DNA of 44,283 nucleotides from a virus. Below the pieces are notes generated by a model. The model was not told the origin of the DNA. It was given only the letters and a program-made list of their open reading frames with translations, and searched no databases. The translations under genes were made by a program, and so were the position numbers. Shown here one piece after another: positions 7,364 to 16,169 of this stretch; the first letter of the stretch is position 1; each line of letters begins with the position of its first letter. The stretch is taken from IMG/VR virus record IMGVR_UViG_3300020477_000050, positions 1 to 44,283 of that record; one strand, written 5' to 3'.

Positions 7364-8239
7364 ATGATGCCAGACGAGCAATTTGAGCAGGTTGAAGAGA
7401 ACGTGATCCCCGAGGGGGAGCAGCTAGTTGAGGAAGAGCCTCCTGAGTTGATGGCTGTTCCTGAACCTCAAGCTGAAGCTGAAGAGACCGTCCAGGAAGA
7501 GGCACCGATTGAACAGCAGTGGCGTAACGATCAGTACGCAATTGGGAAAGCGATGGGCCTGGAACCTGAGCAGGTCCGTGCGTTTGCGGACCCATCGGCT
7601 TTTGATGCCGTTGCAAACCAGTGGGCCGACACCGTTCAAAAGTCCATGTCTGAGTCCCCTGAAGTGCAGCAGGAACAGGAAGCGGCTCAGGCTGCTGCCA
7701 GTCAGCAGCAGAACCGAACGGCCTTTGAGTTCGGTGATCCAAGCGATTACGATCCCGAAATCGTTGAAATGAACAAGTTCTACAACAACAAGATGGATCA
7801 GATGGAAAACACGCTGAGTGCAGTCTTGATGCACACGCAGCGTATGCAGATGGAGGCTGCTGGCCGTGAAATGGATCTCATCCTGAACAACATGGATGAA
7901 GGTCTTTACGGTCGCGGGCGGCTGAACGATCTGAGTGAAGACAATGCCCTGAACCGAATTTCTGTGGCTGACGAAGTCGCCCGTATGGGGAAGGGGTATT
8001 TGGCTAGGGGTGAAGGTATTCCCCCGATGGATACTTTGGTTGAGCGGGCTGCACAGTCTGTTCATGGGAAAGAAATGAGCCAAGCGGCTCTACAACGTGT
8101 CTCCGACAAGGCCAGTCAAGTCGCTCGGCAGGCCACAGCGTTACCCCAGCACCGTGACGGAGGTCCGGAAACCGGGTATGAGGCTGCAGTTCAGGCTGCT
8201 GCCAATTGGCAAGCTGAGCACGGGATGTCCTCGTACTAA
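7364..8239 (+). CDS. Putative capsid scaffold protein
   Basis: A 291-residue protein immediately before the major capsid gene. The first 55 residues are extremely acidic and Pro/Glu/Gln-rich (EGEQLVEEEPPELM). The centre has a Gln/Ala-rich helical segment (EVQQEQEAAQAAASQQQ), then a long likely coiled or helical region. This acidic, helical profile and position fit a scaffold that guides capsid assembly and is then lost. A GGAAAAGGAA stretch lies upstream of the ATG pair at 7364/7367. Function is inferred from place and composition. Confidence 0.75.
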   Translation: MMPDEQFEQVEENVIPEGEQLVEEEPPELMAVPEPQAEAEETVQEEAPIEQQWRNDQYAIGKAMGLEPEQVRAFADPSAFDAVANQWADTVQKSMSESPEVQQEQEAAQAAASQQQNRTAFEFGDPSDYDPEIVEMNKFYNNKMDQMENTLSAVLMHTQRMQMEAAGREMDLILNNMDEGLYGRGRLNDLSEDNALNRISVADEVARMGKGYLARGEGIPPMDTLVERAAQSVHGKEMSQAALQRVSDKASQVARQATALPQHRDGGPETGYEAAVQAAANWQAEHGMSSY

Positions 8240-8265
8240 GGAGGCACTTATAATGGAGTGTTTCA

Positions 8266-9315
8266 ATGCCTTATCAGGCTGATGATTATGCAGATCTCGT
8301 AACAACCACGTTGCGCGCTCTGGAAAAGACCACGTGGGCCGACATCGTTGTGGACAACCAGAGCCACATCGCGTTGCCCCGGATCCTGAAGAAGAAGGCC
8401 GTCCAGTTCGGGTCTGGCTTCGGCTATCAGTTCAATGTTCGCTTGTTCAGCAATAATGCAGCTCGCAACGTGAAACTGGCAGAGACGGACAACCCGACAA
8501 CTGCCGACACGCAGAAGACGGGCAACATCCCTTGGCGACACACTGAGACTCACTGGTCGCTTGAGGAGCGGGTCATTGCGATGAACCGTTCTCCCGCCCG
8601 TCTTGTCAACCTGCTCCAGACCAGTCGCGTTGACGCGATGACCGATCTGGCTGAGTTGATGGAAAGCAACTTCTGGTCGAAACCCACGAGTTCAAGCGAC
8701 AGCTTGGCTCCTTACGGGGTTCCGTACTGGATCAACACCACCAGCTACTCGACCACGGGTGGCTTCAATGGTGGTCGTCCTACTGGCTTCACCGATGTCG
8801 GTGGCTTGGATCCCAACACGTACTCCCGGTGGAAGAACTGGAATGCTCAGTATGTGAACATTTCCAAGCAAGATCTTATCCGCAAATGGCGCGAAGCTGC
8901 GACCAAAACGGAGTTCAAGCCGCCTGTCGACGGCCCGTTCTCCAACATGAAGTCCAACTGGGGCTACTACACCGATTACACGGTGCTGGGAACTCTGGAA
9001 GAAATTTTGGAATCGCAAAACGATAACCTGGGTAATGACGTCGCGAGCAAAGATGGTTCGACGATCTTCCGCAGGATTCCCGTGGAGTGGGTTCCGTACT
9101 TCGACAACAACTCCGGTACTGGTGACACGACCAACCCGATTTACGGGATCAACTGGGCCGTGTTCAAGCCGTGCTTCTTGCAGGGCGAGTACATGAAGGA
9201 GACGAAAGTGCAGCCGCATCCGTACCAGCACCGTACTATGGTGCAGTACACAGACTGCACGATGAATTTCTGCTGCGTCGATCGTCGTCGCGGCGGGTTC
9301 GTTCTGAGTAAGTAG
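8266..9315 (+). CDS. Major capsid protein
   Basis: A 349-residue protein after the scaffold candidate and followed by a very strong terminator, as expected for the most abundant virion protein. The N-terminus (DDYADLVTTTLRALEKTTWA) and the mid-region (THWSLEERVIAMNRSPARL) resemble the N-arm and E-loop/P-domain layout of HK97-fold capsid proteins in podovirus-like and siphovirus-like phages, though I cannot align it here. SD GGAGTG at 8255-8260 is well spaced for ATG 8266. A separate AAGGAGG at 8238-8244 serves an upstream ATG at 8253 (see findings). Confidence 0.85.
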   Translation: MPYQADDYADLVTTTLRALEKTTWADIVVDNQSHIALPRILKKKAVQFGSGFGYQFNVRLFSNNAARNVKLAETDNPTTADTQKTGNIPWRHTETHWSLEERVIAMNRSPARLVNLLQTSRVDAMTDLAELMESNFWSKPTSSSDSLAPYGVPYWINTTSYSTTGGFNGGRPTGFTDVGGLDPNTYSRWKNWNAQYVNISKQDLIRKWREAATKTEFKPPVDGPFSNMKSNWGYYTDYTVLGTLEEILESQNDNLGNDVASKDGSTIFRRIPVEWVPYFDNNSGTGDTTNPIYGINWAVFKPCFLQGEYMKETKVQPHPYQHRTMVQYTDCTMNFCCVDRRRGGFVLSK

Positions 9316-9331
9316 GCTGACCTCACGTTCT

Positions 9332-9374
9332 GACCGGGGGGGCAATCGCTGCCACGCCCCCCCGGTCGGTTTTT
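9332..9374 (+). terminator. Intrinsic terminator after capsid gene
   Basis: Perfect 12-bp GC stem, GACCGGGGGGGC (9332-9343) and GCCCCCCCGGTC (9356-9367), with a 12-base loop, followed by GGTTTTT. It lies 16 bases after the capsid stop and before more virion genes, so partial termination would raise capsid mRNA over downstream mRNA. Confidence 0.92.
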
Positions 9375-9401
9375 CTCGCTTGGTAGCACTGGAGCAATAG
9401 G

Positions 9402-10325
9402 ATGACTGCGTACGTTCAACACAAGGGATTCAATCCTCGATTGCTGTCGAGTCGGATCTGGGGTCGTCTCCCCATCAAGAACTGGAGCGTTGGTCTCGGT
9501 GGTCGGTACTACTTTGACGACTTCCTGAACTTCGGCGGTGCGAACATTCTTTCCGCTGCTGGAACCGTCTCTCCGACGACTACCACAGCCGGAACTTCAG
9601 GTACTGGGGCCATTGACGACACCGAGTTCGACAACAGTCTCGCCTCATTGGTGAACGCTATTGGTCGGGCCGCGACCGGATACGACATCTACACCGATGT
9701 TGGTGTGACGATTGCCGGTCTGGCCACTGACGCCACCGGGGCGATCGAGGTTGCTGGTAATGATGCCGACAACGACGAAGGCATCATGCAAACCGGCGGC
9801 GGTTCTGGCAACATGCTGAAGATCGACGCCTCTGGTGCTGGCAGGATTGCGTTCGAGTGCCGGATCAAGAAGGCCAGCGTTGCTGACAACGCCTGTGCGT
9901 TCTTTGTTGGCCTGGCCGAGGAAGGCTTGGCTGCTGCCAATGCCCTTCTCGACGGCTCCGGTGAGTTGGCTGACAAGGATTTCGTCGGATTCCGGGTCAA
10001 GCATGATGCCGGTGAAGAAATCGACTTCGCGTGGGAAAAGGAAGGTCAGACTATTCAGGAACACGCGAACATCCACACGATGGTCGCAGACACCTACGTC
10101 AAGTTGGGTTTCCTGTACGACCCGGGCAACCACCCCGATGACAAGAAGATCAAGCTCTTCGTCGACAACGGGGAAGAGGAGTCTGTCTACGTCACGCAGA
10201 CGCAGTTGGACGCCTCCACCTTCCCTGACGACGAGGAACTCAGCCTTCTGCTCGCGACCAAGGTCGGAGCGGCTGCCGAGTCCAAGTTGCAGATGGACTG
10301 GTGGGCCTTGGGCGTCGAGGAGTAG
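9402..10325 (+). CDS. Putative capsid-associated (decoration or head-fibre) protein
   Basis: A 307-residue protein directly after the capsid gene. Residues about 1-50 contain YVQHKGFNPRLLSSRIWGRL, then a Thr/Gly linker. From about 100 on it looks like a beta-sandwich of the concanavalin/LamG type, with alternating strands such as RIAFECRIKKASV, FVGFRVKHDAGEEIDFAW and KIKLFVDNGEEESVYV. In aquatic phages a protein of this layout often follows MCP and decorates the capsid. That role is inference. It follows the strong terminator, so it depends on read-through or a promoter I did not identify. Confidence 0.7.
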   Translation: MTAYVQHKGFNPRLLSSRIWGRLPIKNWSVGLGGRYYFDDFLNFGGANILSAAGTVSPTTTTAGTSGTGAIDDTEFDNSLASLVNAIGRAATGYDIYTDVGVTIAGLATDATGAIEVAGNDADNDEGIMQTGGGSGNMLKIDASGAGRIAFECRIKKASVADNACAFFVGLAEEGLAAANALLDGSGELADKDFVGFRVKHDAGEEIDFAWEKEGQTIQEHANIHTMVADTYVKLGFLYDPGNHPDDKKIKLFVDNGEEESVYVTQTQLDASTFPDDEELSLLLATKVGAAAESKLQMDWWALGVEE

Positions 10326-10340
10326 TAAACCGGTGCCGCA

Positions 10341-10373
10341 GCACCCGGGGGGGCGTTGGACTCCCCCGGGTGC
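10341..10373 (+). other. GC-rich hairpin without U tract
   Basis: GCACCCGGGGG (10341-10351) pairs perfectly with CCCCCGGGTGC (10363-10373) across an 11-base loop, in the gap after the decoration candidate. No T run follows, so it is a poor intrinsic terminator. It may protect mRNA ends or mark a processing site. The SD of the next gene lies just past it. Confidence 0.75.
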
Positions 10374-10392
10374 CCTATGAAGGGGAATGGAA

Positions 10393-10563
10393 ATGGCCAA
10401 GAAAAAAGCTGCTAAGAAGGTTGTCAAGAAGAAGGTGGCCAAGAAGGTCGCCAAGAAACCTGCAGCCAAGAAGGCCCCGAAGAAGTCTGCGGCCAAGAAG
10501 GCCCCAGTCGTCGAGAGGGAAGTTTGCACGCTGTCGGTTCGCGGGGTGATGCACGATGGATAA
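10393..10563 (+). CDS. Histone H1-like Lys/Ala-rich peptide
   Basis: A 56-residue protein. Residues 2-40 are built of AKK/PAAKK/APKK repeats (for example KKPAAKKAPKKSAAKKAP), the signature of linker-histone-like C-terminal domains and of bacterial HC1/H1-like proteins. The last 16 residues (EREVCTLSVRGVMHDG) are not repetitive. It probably binds DNA nonspecifically. In the virion module it may condense packaged or freshly injected DNA. AAGGGGA lies 7 bases before ATG 10393. An in-frame ATG at 10387 is too close to that SD. It overlaps the next gene by 8 bases. Confidence 0.8.
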   Translation: MAKKKAAKKVVKKKVAKKVAKKPAAKKAPKKSAAKKAPVVEREVCTLSVRGVMHDG

Positions 10564-10924
10564 TGTCAACCAGCAGCGAATGGAGCACATGACCGGTGGC
10601 CCGTTATCGGACCATGTGGTCAAGGCTTTCAATCGCCTGGAACGTCAGGCGTATGCTGCGAGTGCCGAGAGTCATCCGAGCGGATGGATCCTCGCGTTGT
10701 GCAATGAGATCTCGTTCCTGAGCGGACGCATTGCAGAACTTGAAAACGAGGACGAGAAGGCCGAGATGCCCGAGCATGCTGCAAATCTGCAGGTGCTTAT
10801 CAAGGGTGCGACCTATCCAGCCGAGTTCCTGGGGATGACTCCAAAAGGTTATTACCGCGTTCGCCTGGATGGCGAGGATAAAGTGCGGGTTGTTGCTCCC
10901 GATAAGGTGAACATGGATGGCTGA
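10556..10924 (+). CDS. Unknown virion-module protein
   Basis: A 122-residue protein. Residues about 10-75 appear helical (HVVKAFNRLERQAYAAS, EISFLSGRIAELENEDEKAE). The C-terminal 35 residues, with GYYRVRLDGEDKVRVVAPDK, look like a small beta domain of SH3 type. No family is recognised. It overlaps the H1-like peptide by 8 bases and the adaptor candidate by 8 bases, so it is expressed with them. Confidence 0.75.
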   Translation: MDNVNQQRMEHMTGGPLSDHVVKAFNRLERQAYAASAESHPSGWILALCNEISFLSGRIAELENEDEKAEMPEHAANLQVLIKGATYPAEFLGMTPKGYYRVRLDGEDKVRVVAPDKVNMDG

Positions 10925-11939
10925 GCCTACTCTATCCCTGACGTGGGATGGTATTCGGAACGAGGTGTACGAGTATCTCTTTGGCGGAAACGACGAGGGG
11001 TACACCAACGAGTCGGATACCGACCGAAAACGACTGGTTGAGAGGACCTGTGAATCTGGCTTGCGTCAGTTTTACAATCCGCCACCTGTCGAGGGCAGGA
11101 CCCATGACTGGTCCTTCTTGATGCCGGTGGCGACACTCTCGCTCAACGCGGCCTATTCTACCGGGACGATCGCGGCCACCAACGGGGTGGTCACGCTTTC
11201 GGGTGGAACATGGCCTGCATGGGCGGCAGCTGGCGAGATCAACATTAGTGGCACTAACTACGCGGTCGATACCCGGGATACCACAACGCAACTGACCCTT
11301 GTCGACACATCCAGTGCCTCGGACGCGGCTTCAAGCACCTCGTACTCATTGCACCAGGACGACTACGATCTGCCTGATGACTTTGGGAACATAATGGGTG
11401 TTATAACTTACGCTCAGGCCGACAATGCCATCCAGCCCGTGGAGATGGTGGGCGAGGGCCGGATGCGTGAACTGAGGCAGCGTGACTATAACGTCACCTA
11501 CTCCTCGGAAGACCCGTTTTACGGGGCAATTCGTCCGAAAGCGAGATCGCACACGCTAGAGGGAACTCGCTACGAGATCATGTTTTGGCCGGATGTCACG
11601 GCAGCTGCAACGCTGTCGTATCGGTACAGGGTGCTCCCTGACAAGCCAGAAACCGGTTCACCGTCCGCTGGTGAGCGAGTTCACGGGATTACGCAGCATA
11701 GCGAAACAATTCTGTACAGTTGCCTCGCAGAAGCTGAACGCCGAATGGATGGCGAGCGAGGAATCATGTATCAGACTTTCCAGGAATATCTGGTAACATC
11801 AGTCACACGCGACCGTCAGGACAACAAGGCGGAAGTGTACGGGTACAATGCAGACTGGTCTGACAGGCGTGAGATGTACGGCCCGCGAAGGCTCACCCTG
11901 TTTAGTAGTGGCGTAACCTACAAGGGCCAGGGAACATAA
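10917..11939 (+). CDS. Putative head-tail adaptor (tail tubular A-like)
   Basis: A 340-residue protein in the place of head-completion/adaptor proteins of podoviruses such as T7 gp11. It has a helical N-terminus (SLTWDGIRNEVYEYLFGG; KRLVERTCESGLRQFYNPP) and an inserted beta-rich Ser/Thr segment (about 75-145). Then comes DDYDLPDDFGNIMGVITY, a typical link seen in adaptor-like proteins, and a C-terminal block with helical HSETILYSCLAEAERRMDGE. The assignment rests on this layout and gene order, not on a unique motif. The portal ring is the presumed binding partner. Confidence 0.7.
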   Translation: MAEPTLSLTWDGIRNEVYEYLFGGNDEGYTNESDTDRKRLVERTCESGLRQFYNPPPVEGRTHDWSFLMPVATLSLNAAYSTGTIAATNGVVTLSGGTWPAWAAAGEINISGTNYAVDTRDTTTQLTLVDTSSASDAASSTSYSLHQDDYDLPDDFGNIMGVITYAQADNAIQPVEMVGEGRMRELRQRDYNVTYSSEDPFYGAIRPKARSHTLEGTRYEIMFWPDVTAAATLSYRYRVLPDKPETGSPSAGERVHGITQHSETILYSCLAEAERRMDGERGIMYQTFQEYLVTSVTRDRQDNKAEVYGYNADWSDRREMYGPRRLTLFSSGVTYKGQGT

Positions 11940-11949
11940 GGAGATTTCG

Positions 11950-12201
11950 ATGAGTGGCAGGCATAAGCTGCACGATGCGACTGGTGTTCTTCTTGCCGAT
12001 GAGGCTGGGAACAAATTGTTTTGCGTAGAAGATTTTGGCAGTGCTGGCGGTTCTGCGCCCGCTGACGGAAGCATCGGTTACGCCAAGGGTTGCATTATCA
12101 TCAATTCCGGTGCTGCCGATGATGATGACGATGCACACGTTTTCATCAACCTGGGTTCCGCGACTGACAGCAACATCGACGGGCTTAAGGTTCAAACATA
12201 G
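11950..12201 (+). CDS. Unknown small virion-module protein
   Basis: An 83-residue acidic protein with a run of Asp (ADDDDDAHVF, about 56-65) and beta-like segments (ATGVLLADEAGNKLFCVEDF). AAGGAGA lies just before the ATG at a good distance. It resembles small beta-strand virion proteins but no family is recognised. Confidence 0.7.
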   Translation: MSGRHKLHDATGVLLADEAGNKLFCVEDFGSAGGSAPADGSIGYAKGCIIINSGAADDDDDAHVFINLGSATDSNIDGLKVQT

Positions 12202-12213
12202 CAGGGGTTACGA

Positions 12214-12585
12214 ATGGTTTCTTCGGTTACAAGTGCCATCGACCAATTTGGGAACGTCGCGTTCAGTGGCGGTGGCCAAAAGTACACGTCGGTCGCACAA
12301 GGTTCGGCTGGAACTGTGGCCATCGCAGCAGCATCAACGGGCGTGAAGTTTCGCGTCCTCGCTGCAGTCCTTGCTAACGTGCAGAGCGGTGGGTCACCCG
12401 GGACGGCGCAGTTCAAGAGCGGCTCGACGGCTCTGACCGGTGCGATGCCCAACTCCAACAACCCGTTCGTTCTTCCGTTCAACCCTGCGGGGTGGTGTGA
12501 GACGAGTGCGGGTGAGGCTTTGAATCTCACCAGTGCCACCGATGCGTTGAACGGGGTCGTTGTATATGACGAGGTCGCAGGCTAA
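12214..12585 (+). CDS. Unknown beta-rich virion-module protein
   Basis: A 123-residue Gly/Ala/Ser/Thr-rich protein with alternating hydrophobic strands (SSVTSAIDQFGNVAFSGGGQ; ALNLTSATDALNGVVVYDEV). The composition is like small jelly-roll or tail-associated proteins, often annotated in phages only as structural. It shares one base with the next gene (TAATG at 12583-12587). No function is assigned. Confidence 0.7.
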   Translation: MVSSVTSAIDQFGNVAFSGGGQKYTSVAQGSAGTVAIAAASTGVKFRVLAAVLANVQSGGSPGTAQFKSGSTALTGAMPNSNNPFVLPFNPAGWCETSAGEALNLTSATDALNGVVVYDEVAG

Positions 12586-13064
12586 TGACTAGCACGGTTA
12601 CAGCTGCAACCATGACGGTGAAGATCACTGAGACGATCAAGCTCAATGGTCGTGACCAGGGTGCTGAGAACACTCTCAGCATTGCCTCGGTAAACGAGGT
12701 GAGTAAGCGAATCGTGACTGCCACGACTACCGAGCAGATCATCTTGGCCTTCGGGACTGCTGTAGCAGCTGGCCAATTCGACAAAACCAAGGTCGTGTAC
12801 ATACGCATCACGAATCTTGATGACACGAATCACGTCTGCCTTATCTTTCGCAACGAAAACGGTGACGAGTTCAGTGTGAAGTTGGATAAGGGGCAGTCCT
12901 TCATCTACAACGGTGATCTGGCCGGGGGTGTTGTGGACACCATGGACGCACTGACAGGCGGTGGTGCAGGAGTGACTCCGAACACGTTTGGCGACTTGGT
13001 TGATATCACGGCAGATGCTGACACAGCCTCGTGTGATCTTGAATTGTTCGTAGCGAGCATCTGA
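12585..13064 (+). CDS. Unknown beta-rich virion-module protein
   Basis: A 159-residue protein made largely of predicted strands (TVTAATMTVKITETIKLNG; VVYIRITNLDDTNHVCLIF; EFSVKLDKGQSFIYNGDL). The pattern of strands and short turns suits a small beta-sandwich such as a capsid or tail surface protein. No family is recognised. Its start overlaps the previous stop by one base, and a 21-base gap precedes the long tail protein. Confidence 0.7.
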   Translation: MTSTVTAATMTVKITETIKLNGRDQGAENTLSIASVNEVSKRIVTATTTEQIILAFGTAVAAGQFDKTKVVYIRITNLDDTNHVCLIFRNENGDEFSVKLDKGQSFIYNGDLAGGVVDTMDALTGGGAGVTPNTFGDLVDITADADTASCDLELFVASI

Positions 13065-13085
13065 TGGTGCCAAGAGGGAGCATGG

Positions 13086-16000
13086 ATGCCTCGCAAGCCG
13101 AGTGTCTACACGATGGCCTTCCCGTTCAACGGGATCCACGAGGCGGGGCCTTACGAACTGCAGCCAGACCACACAACGGTCGACGCTCAGAACGTGCGAC
13201 CCTTCCCAGCGTCGTCGCCTGATACTGCCAGCACGCTGAACTCCGAGTCCAGTGGACGGTCTCGTGGAGGTCAGCGGCCTGGGATGTCAAAGTATCTGGC
13301 GGATGCGCCGATTGCTACGCCACTGGTACAAGACATCAATCATATTTCATGGTCTGACCTGACCCCTCTCTCAGGTAAAGGTCATGCCATCATGAACGAG
13401 TCAACCAGTGGCTCTTTCCTGATGGTGGACCCGGATGGGGCGCAGGAGGGATCTGACGGGGGCGTCAGCACCGAGGTCTTCAACCTCAGTTGCTGGGGCG
13501 ATGACGGGTTTGGCTACATCGCGACAGTCGACAGTTCCCACAAGTTGATCATTCGTCAGGTCAACAAGAAGATGACGGTCGACATCGACTGGACGAACTC
13601 AGGGATGCCGAGTGTCCAGCTGTCCTCAGCCACCCGTCAAGTTCGCGGCATGGTTGTGGTCGGGAACGTGCTGTACGTCTGGGTGAAGAACATCAACGGG
13701 GTAAACGGCGAGGCAATCTACAGGGTCAGCACCTCAACCGGGAAGCTGCTGGACACTGCCACTGGCGATGGCGATCAAGACGATTACTGGGCTGTTTCCG
13801 AGAACCAAAGCACCGGTGCGTTTCAGCATTTCTATCCAAGCTCAGGTGAGACATCCAACTGCGTGAACCTGATGACTCACGCTGATGGGGTGCTGGGGAT
13901 GCTGTGCTTCAACAATAGCGCCCCAGCAGCATCGTCTGACACAGCAACGGACAGCATAGCTTGGAATGCCACAGCGACCGGAACCGACTCTGTCCAAGTT
14001 CGCCTGGTGGAAGCGTTGTCCCACTTGGACTCAACAAAGATTGCCTGCAGTGGAGGTCCGCTCGGAACCAACCCGATCACGATCGAGTTCCAGGGTACGC
14101 TGGGCCTGCAGGACGTGGTGCTGCCTACGGTTACGGATTCAGGGGGCAGTAACATTGCGGTTGCTGTGACGCAGGGCGGGTCCGCGAGAACAAACAAAAA
14201 GATCACGCTGACTCAGTCGGGGAGTGCGGGCACCTTTACAATCTCCCACAACGCGAGGCTGTCATTGCAGCTGCTTGATGTCCAGACTGGCGAGCAAGCA
14301 GTTGTCAAAGAATTGCAAACCTATGCTGCAGACTCCACCCCGACTGACGCCAACCAGGAGTTGGACATTGCGGCAGATGGGGTCGGAAACTTCTATTGTT
14401 TGACCCGCTCAGGATCCACGTTCTCGCATGCCGTGACAAAGGTGAACAAGTACGGGGTTCAGCAGTGGCAACAGACCAACTCGGGAACCACGCGGTCGAT
14501 TACATACGATCCGGTCAGGGATCGTCTCGGTGTAGCGGGGGGCAGTGTTTATGGCAGCGGCAGGTCGTTTGGGGTTGTTGCGGTCTCTAATGGAGCACTG
14601 TCCTCGTCTGCAGACTCCCACGGCGTCACTGCGTGGAACGTCGTTCGTGTCGACGACAAGGGCGGTTTCCGGCTATTCAAGAATGCTTCCTCCAATAATG
14701 TCGCCAGGGTTACCGAGGCGGCAACTCCCTCTGATACAGCAGCTGGGTCGTGGATCAAAAGCCACGGTGACGGCACGACAAACCATCGAGGAGCTTCGTG
14801 TGCAGCTGCGTATTCGCTGAACCCGGAAAACGCGACATCAAAACGGCAAACAGTACGTCTGGTAGTCCATGGCGGAATCGTCCGCGAGTTTGACGACCTT
14901 GCGTTTACGGGTGTCACCGATGGGGGAACACTTACTGTACCAGCCCTTGAGAGAAACGCTCCAGTCATCTTCTCAGCACAGCTGGGGAGCAACCTGTTTT
15001 ACGCGGATGGCCGGTCAGCCCAATACTACAAGTCTGAGACGCGGGCGATCACAGCCTGGACCCCGACCAGCGGGACACTTCCGATCGATTCAGCCGACAA
15101 GCGTCCCACTCTGATCGAGAACTGGCGTGGCCGGATCGTGATGTCCGGGACTGAGGCAGATCCGTCAGAGTGGTACATGAGCAAGGTCGCGGACCCGTTT
15201 GACTGGAACTACGCCCCAGACACGATCACGGAAACTCAGGCTGTCGCTGGGGTGAACTCACCAGCAGGTAAGTCACCAGATGTGATCCGGTGCATTATCC
15301 CGGTGAGTGACGACATACTGATTTTTGGGTGCGACCACAGCATCTGGCAGATGACTGGTGACCCGATGCTCGGAGGTCGACTCGACGAGATCATCGACGG
15401 GGTTGGAACTCCCTGGGGAAGACCGTGGTGCCGGGGGACCAGTGGAGAGTTCTATGTGTTCGGGACACGGGGTGGGGTCTACCGAGGTTACCCCGGGCAA
15501 AGCGTGACCAAGATCACAGAAGGCCGCTTTGAAGAGCGGATGAACAACATCAACCTAAACACCAACCTTGTGCGTCTGGTATGGAACGAGCGAGAGCGGG
15601 GGGTGCATGTGTTTGTGACTCCACTGACGGTTGGAGACTCATCCAACGAGCACTACTTTTACGACACAAGAACCAACAGCTGGTGGATTGATAAGTTCGG
15701 CAATGCAAACCACGATGCCAGGGCAGTGCATGTGTTTGACGGGGATGACGCGGCTGACAGGGCGATTTTGCTGGGCGGTGCAGATGGATATATACGAAAG
15801 TGGGACGTCACGGCGTCAGATGATGACGGGACCGCGATCAGCAGCCATGTGTATTTTGGCCCGATTCTTCCAAGAGCACTTGGCACGGTGAATGTAAATG
15901 AGATCAGGACGATGCTGGCAAAAGGTTCCTCGGACGTCACGATGTCAGTGTTCCGGGGAAACAACGCGGAAGACGCCTACAACCAAACAACACCCCTGTA

Positions 16001-16169
16001 CACGTCCACCTTCTCAGCAGGCCGGAACGTCTCGGAAAGGCGAAGGGCGCAGGGGCATGCGATATACCTGAAGCTGAGCAACACGACTGCTAGCCAGACA
16101 TGGGCCATGGAACTGCTGCAGGCGGTGTTTACCGAGACATCTGGTAGATTTGGCAGGATTTACTACTAA
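13086..16169 (+). CDS. Putative tail nozzle / tail tubular B-like protein
   Basis: A 1027-residue protein after the adaptor candidate. The N-terminus (SVYTMAFPFNGIHEAGPYEL) and C-terminal half resemble the beta-propeller nozzle proteins of podoviruses (T7 gp12, P22 gp10 type), with motifs such as KRPTLIENWRGRIVMSGTE, DPSEWYMSKVADPFDWNY, DDILIFGCDHSIWQMTGDP and YFYDTRTNSWWIDKFGNAN. Residues about 280-390 look like inserted Ig-like or sandwich domains, making it longer than T7 gp12 (about 800). It would form the distal tail tube that bears fibres. GAGGGAG precedes the ATG. The stop overlaps the fibre start (TAATG). Confidence 0.75.
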   Translation: MPRKPSVYTMAFPFNGIHEAGPYELQPDHTTVDAQNVRPFPASSPDTASTLNSESSGRSRGGQRPGMSKYLADAPIATPLVQDINHISWSDLTPLSGKGHAIMNESTSGSFLMVDPDGAQEGSDGGVSTEVFNLSCWGDDGFGYIATVDSSHKLIIRQVNKKMTVDIDWTNSGMPSVQLSSATRQVRGMVVVGNVLYVWVKNINGVNGEAIYRVSTSTGKLLDTATGDGDQDDYWAVSENQSTGAFQHFYPSSGETSNCVNLMTHADGVLGMLCFNNSAPAASSDTATDSIAWNATATGTDSVQVRLVEALSHLDSTKIACSGGPLGTNPITIEFQGTLGLQDVVLPTVTDSGGSNIAVAVTQGGSARTNKKITLTQSGSAGTFTISHNARLSLQLLDVQTGEQAVVKELQTYAADSTPTDANQELDIAADGVGNFYCLTRSGSTFSHAVTKVNKYGVQQWQQTNSGTTRSITYDPVRDRLGVAGGSVYGSGRSFGVVAVSNGALSSSADSHGVTAWNVVRVDDKGGFRLFKNASSNNVARVTEAATPSDTAAGSWIKSHGDGTTNHRGASCAAAYSLNPENATSKRQTVRLVVHGGIVREFDDLAFTGVTDGGTLTVPALERNAPVIFSAQLGSNLFYADGRSAQYYKSETRAITAWTPTSGTLPIDSADKRPTLIENWRGRIVMSGTEADPSEWYMSKVADPFDWNYAPDTITETQAVAGVNSPAGKSPDVIRCIIPVSDDILIFGCDHSIWQMTGDPMLGGRLDEIIDGVGTPWGRPWCRGTSGEFYVFGTRGGVYRGYPGQSVTKITEGRFEERMNNINLNTNLVRLVWNERERGVHVFVTPLTVGDSSNEHYFYDTRTNSWWIDKFGNANHDARAVHVFDGDDAADRAILLGGADGYIRKWDVTASDDDGTAISSHVYFGPILPRALGTVNVNEIRTMLAKGSSDVTMSVFRGNNAEDAYNQTTPLYTSTFSAGRNVSERRRAQGHAIYLKLSNTTASQTWAMELLQAVFTETSGRFGRIYY

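Noticed and set aside
9645-10529. Minus-strand open frame with FFLATF-type repeats
   Set aside because: The hydrophobic repeats are the antisense reading of the Lys/Ala H1-like gene; the plus-strand genes explain the DNA better.
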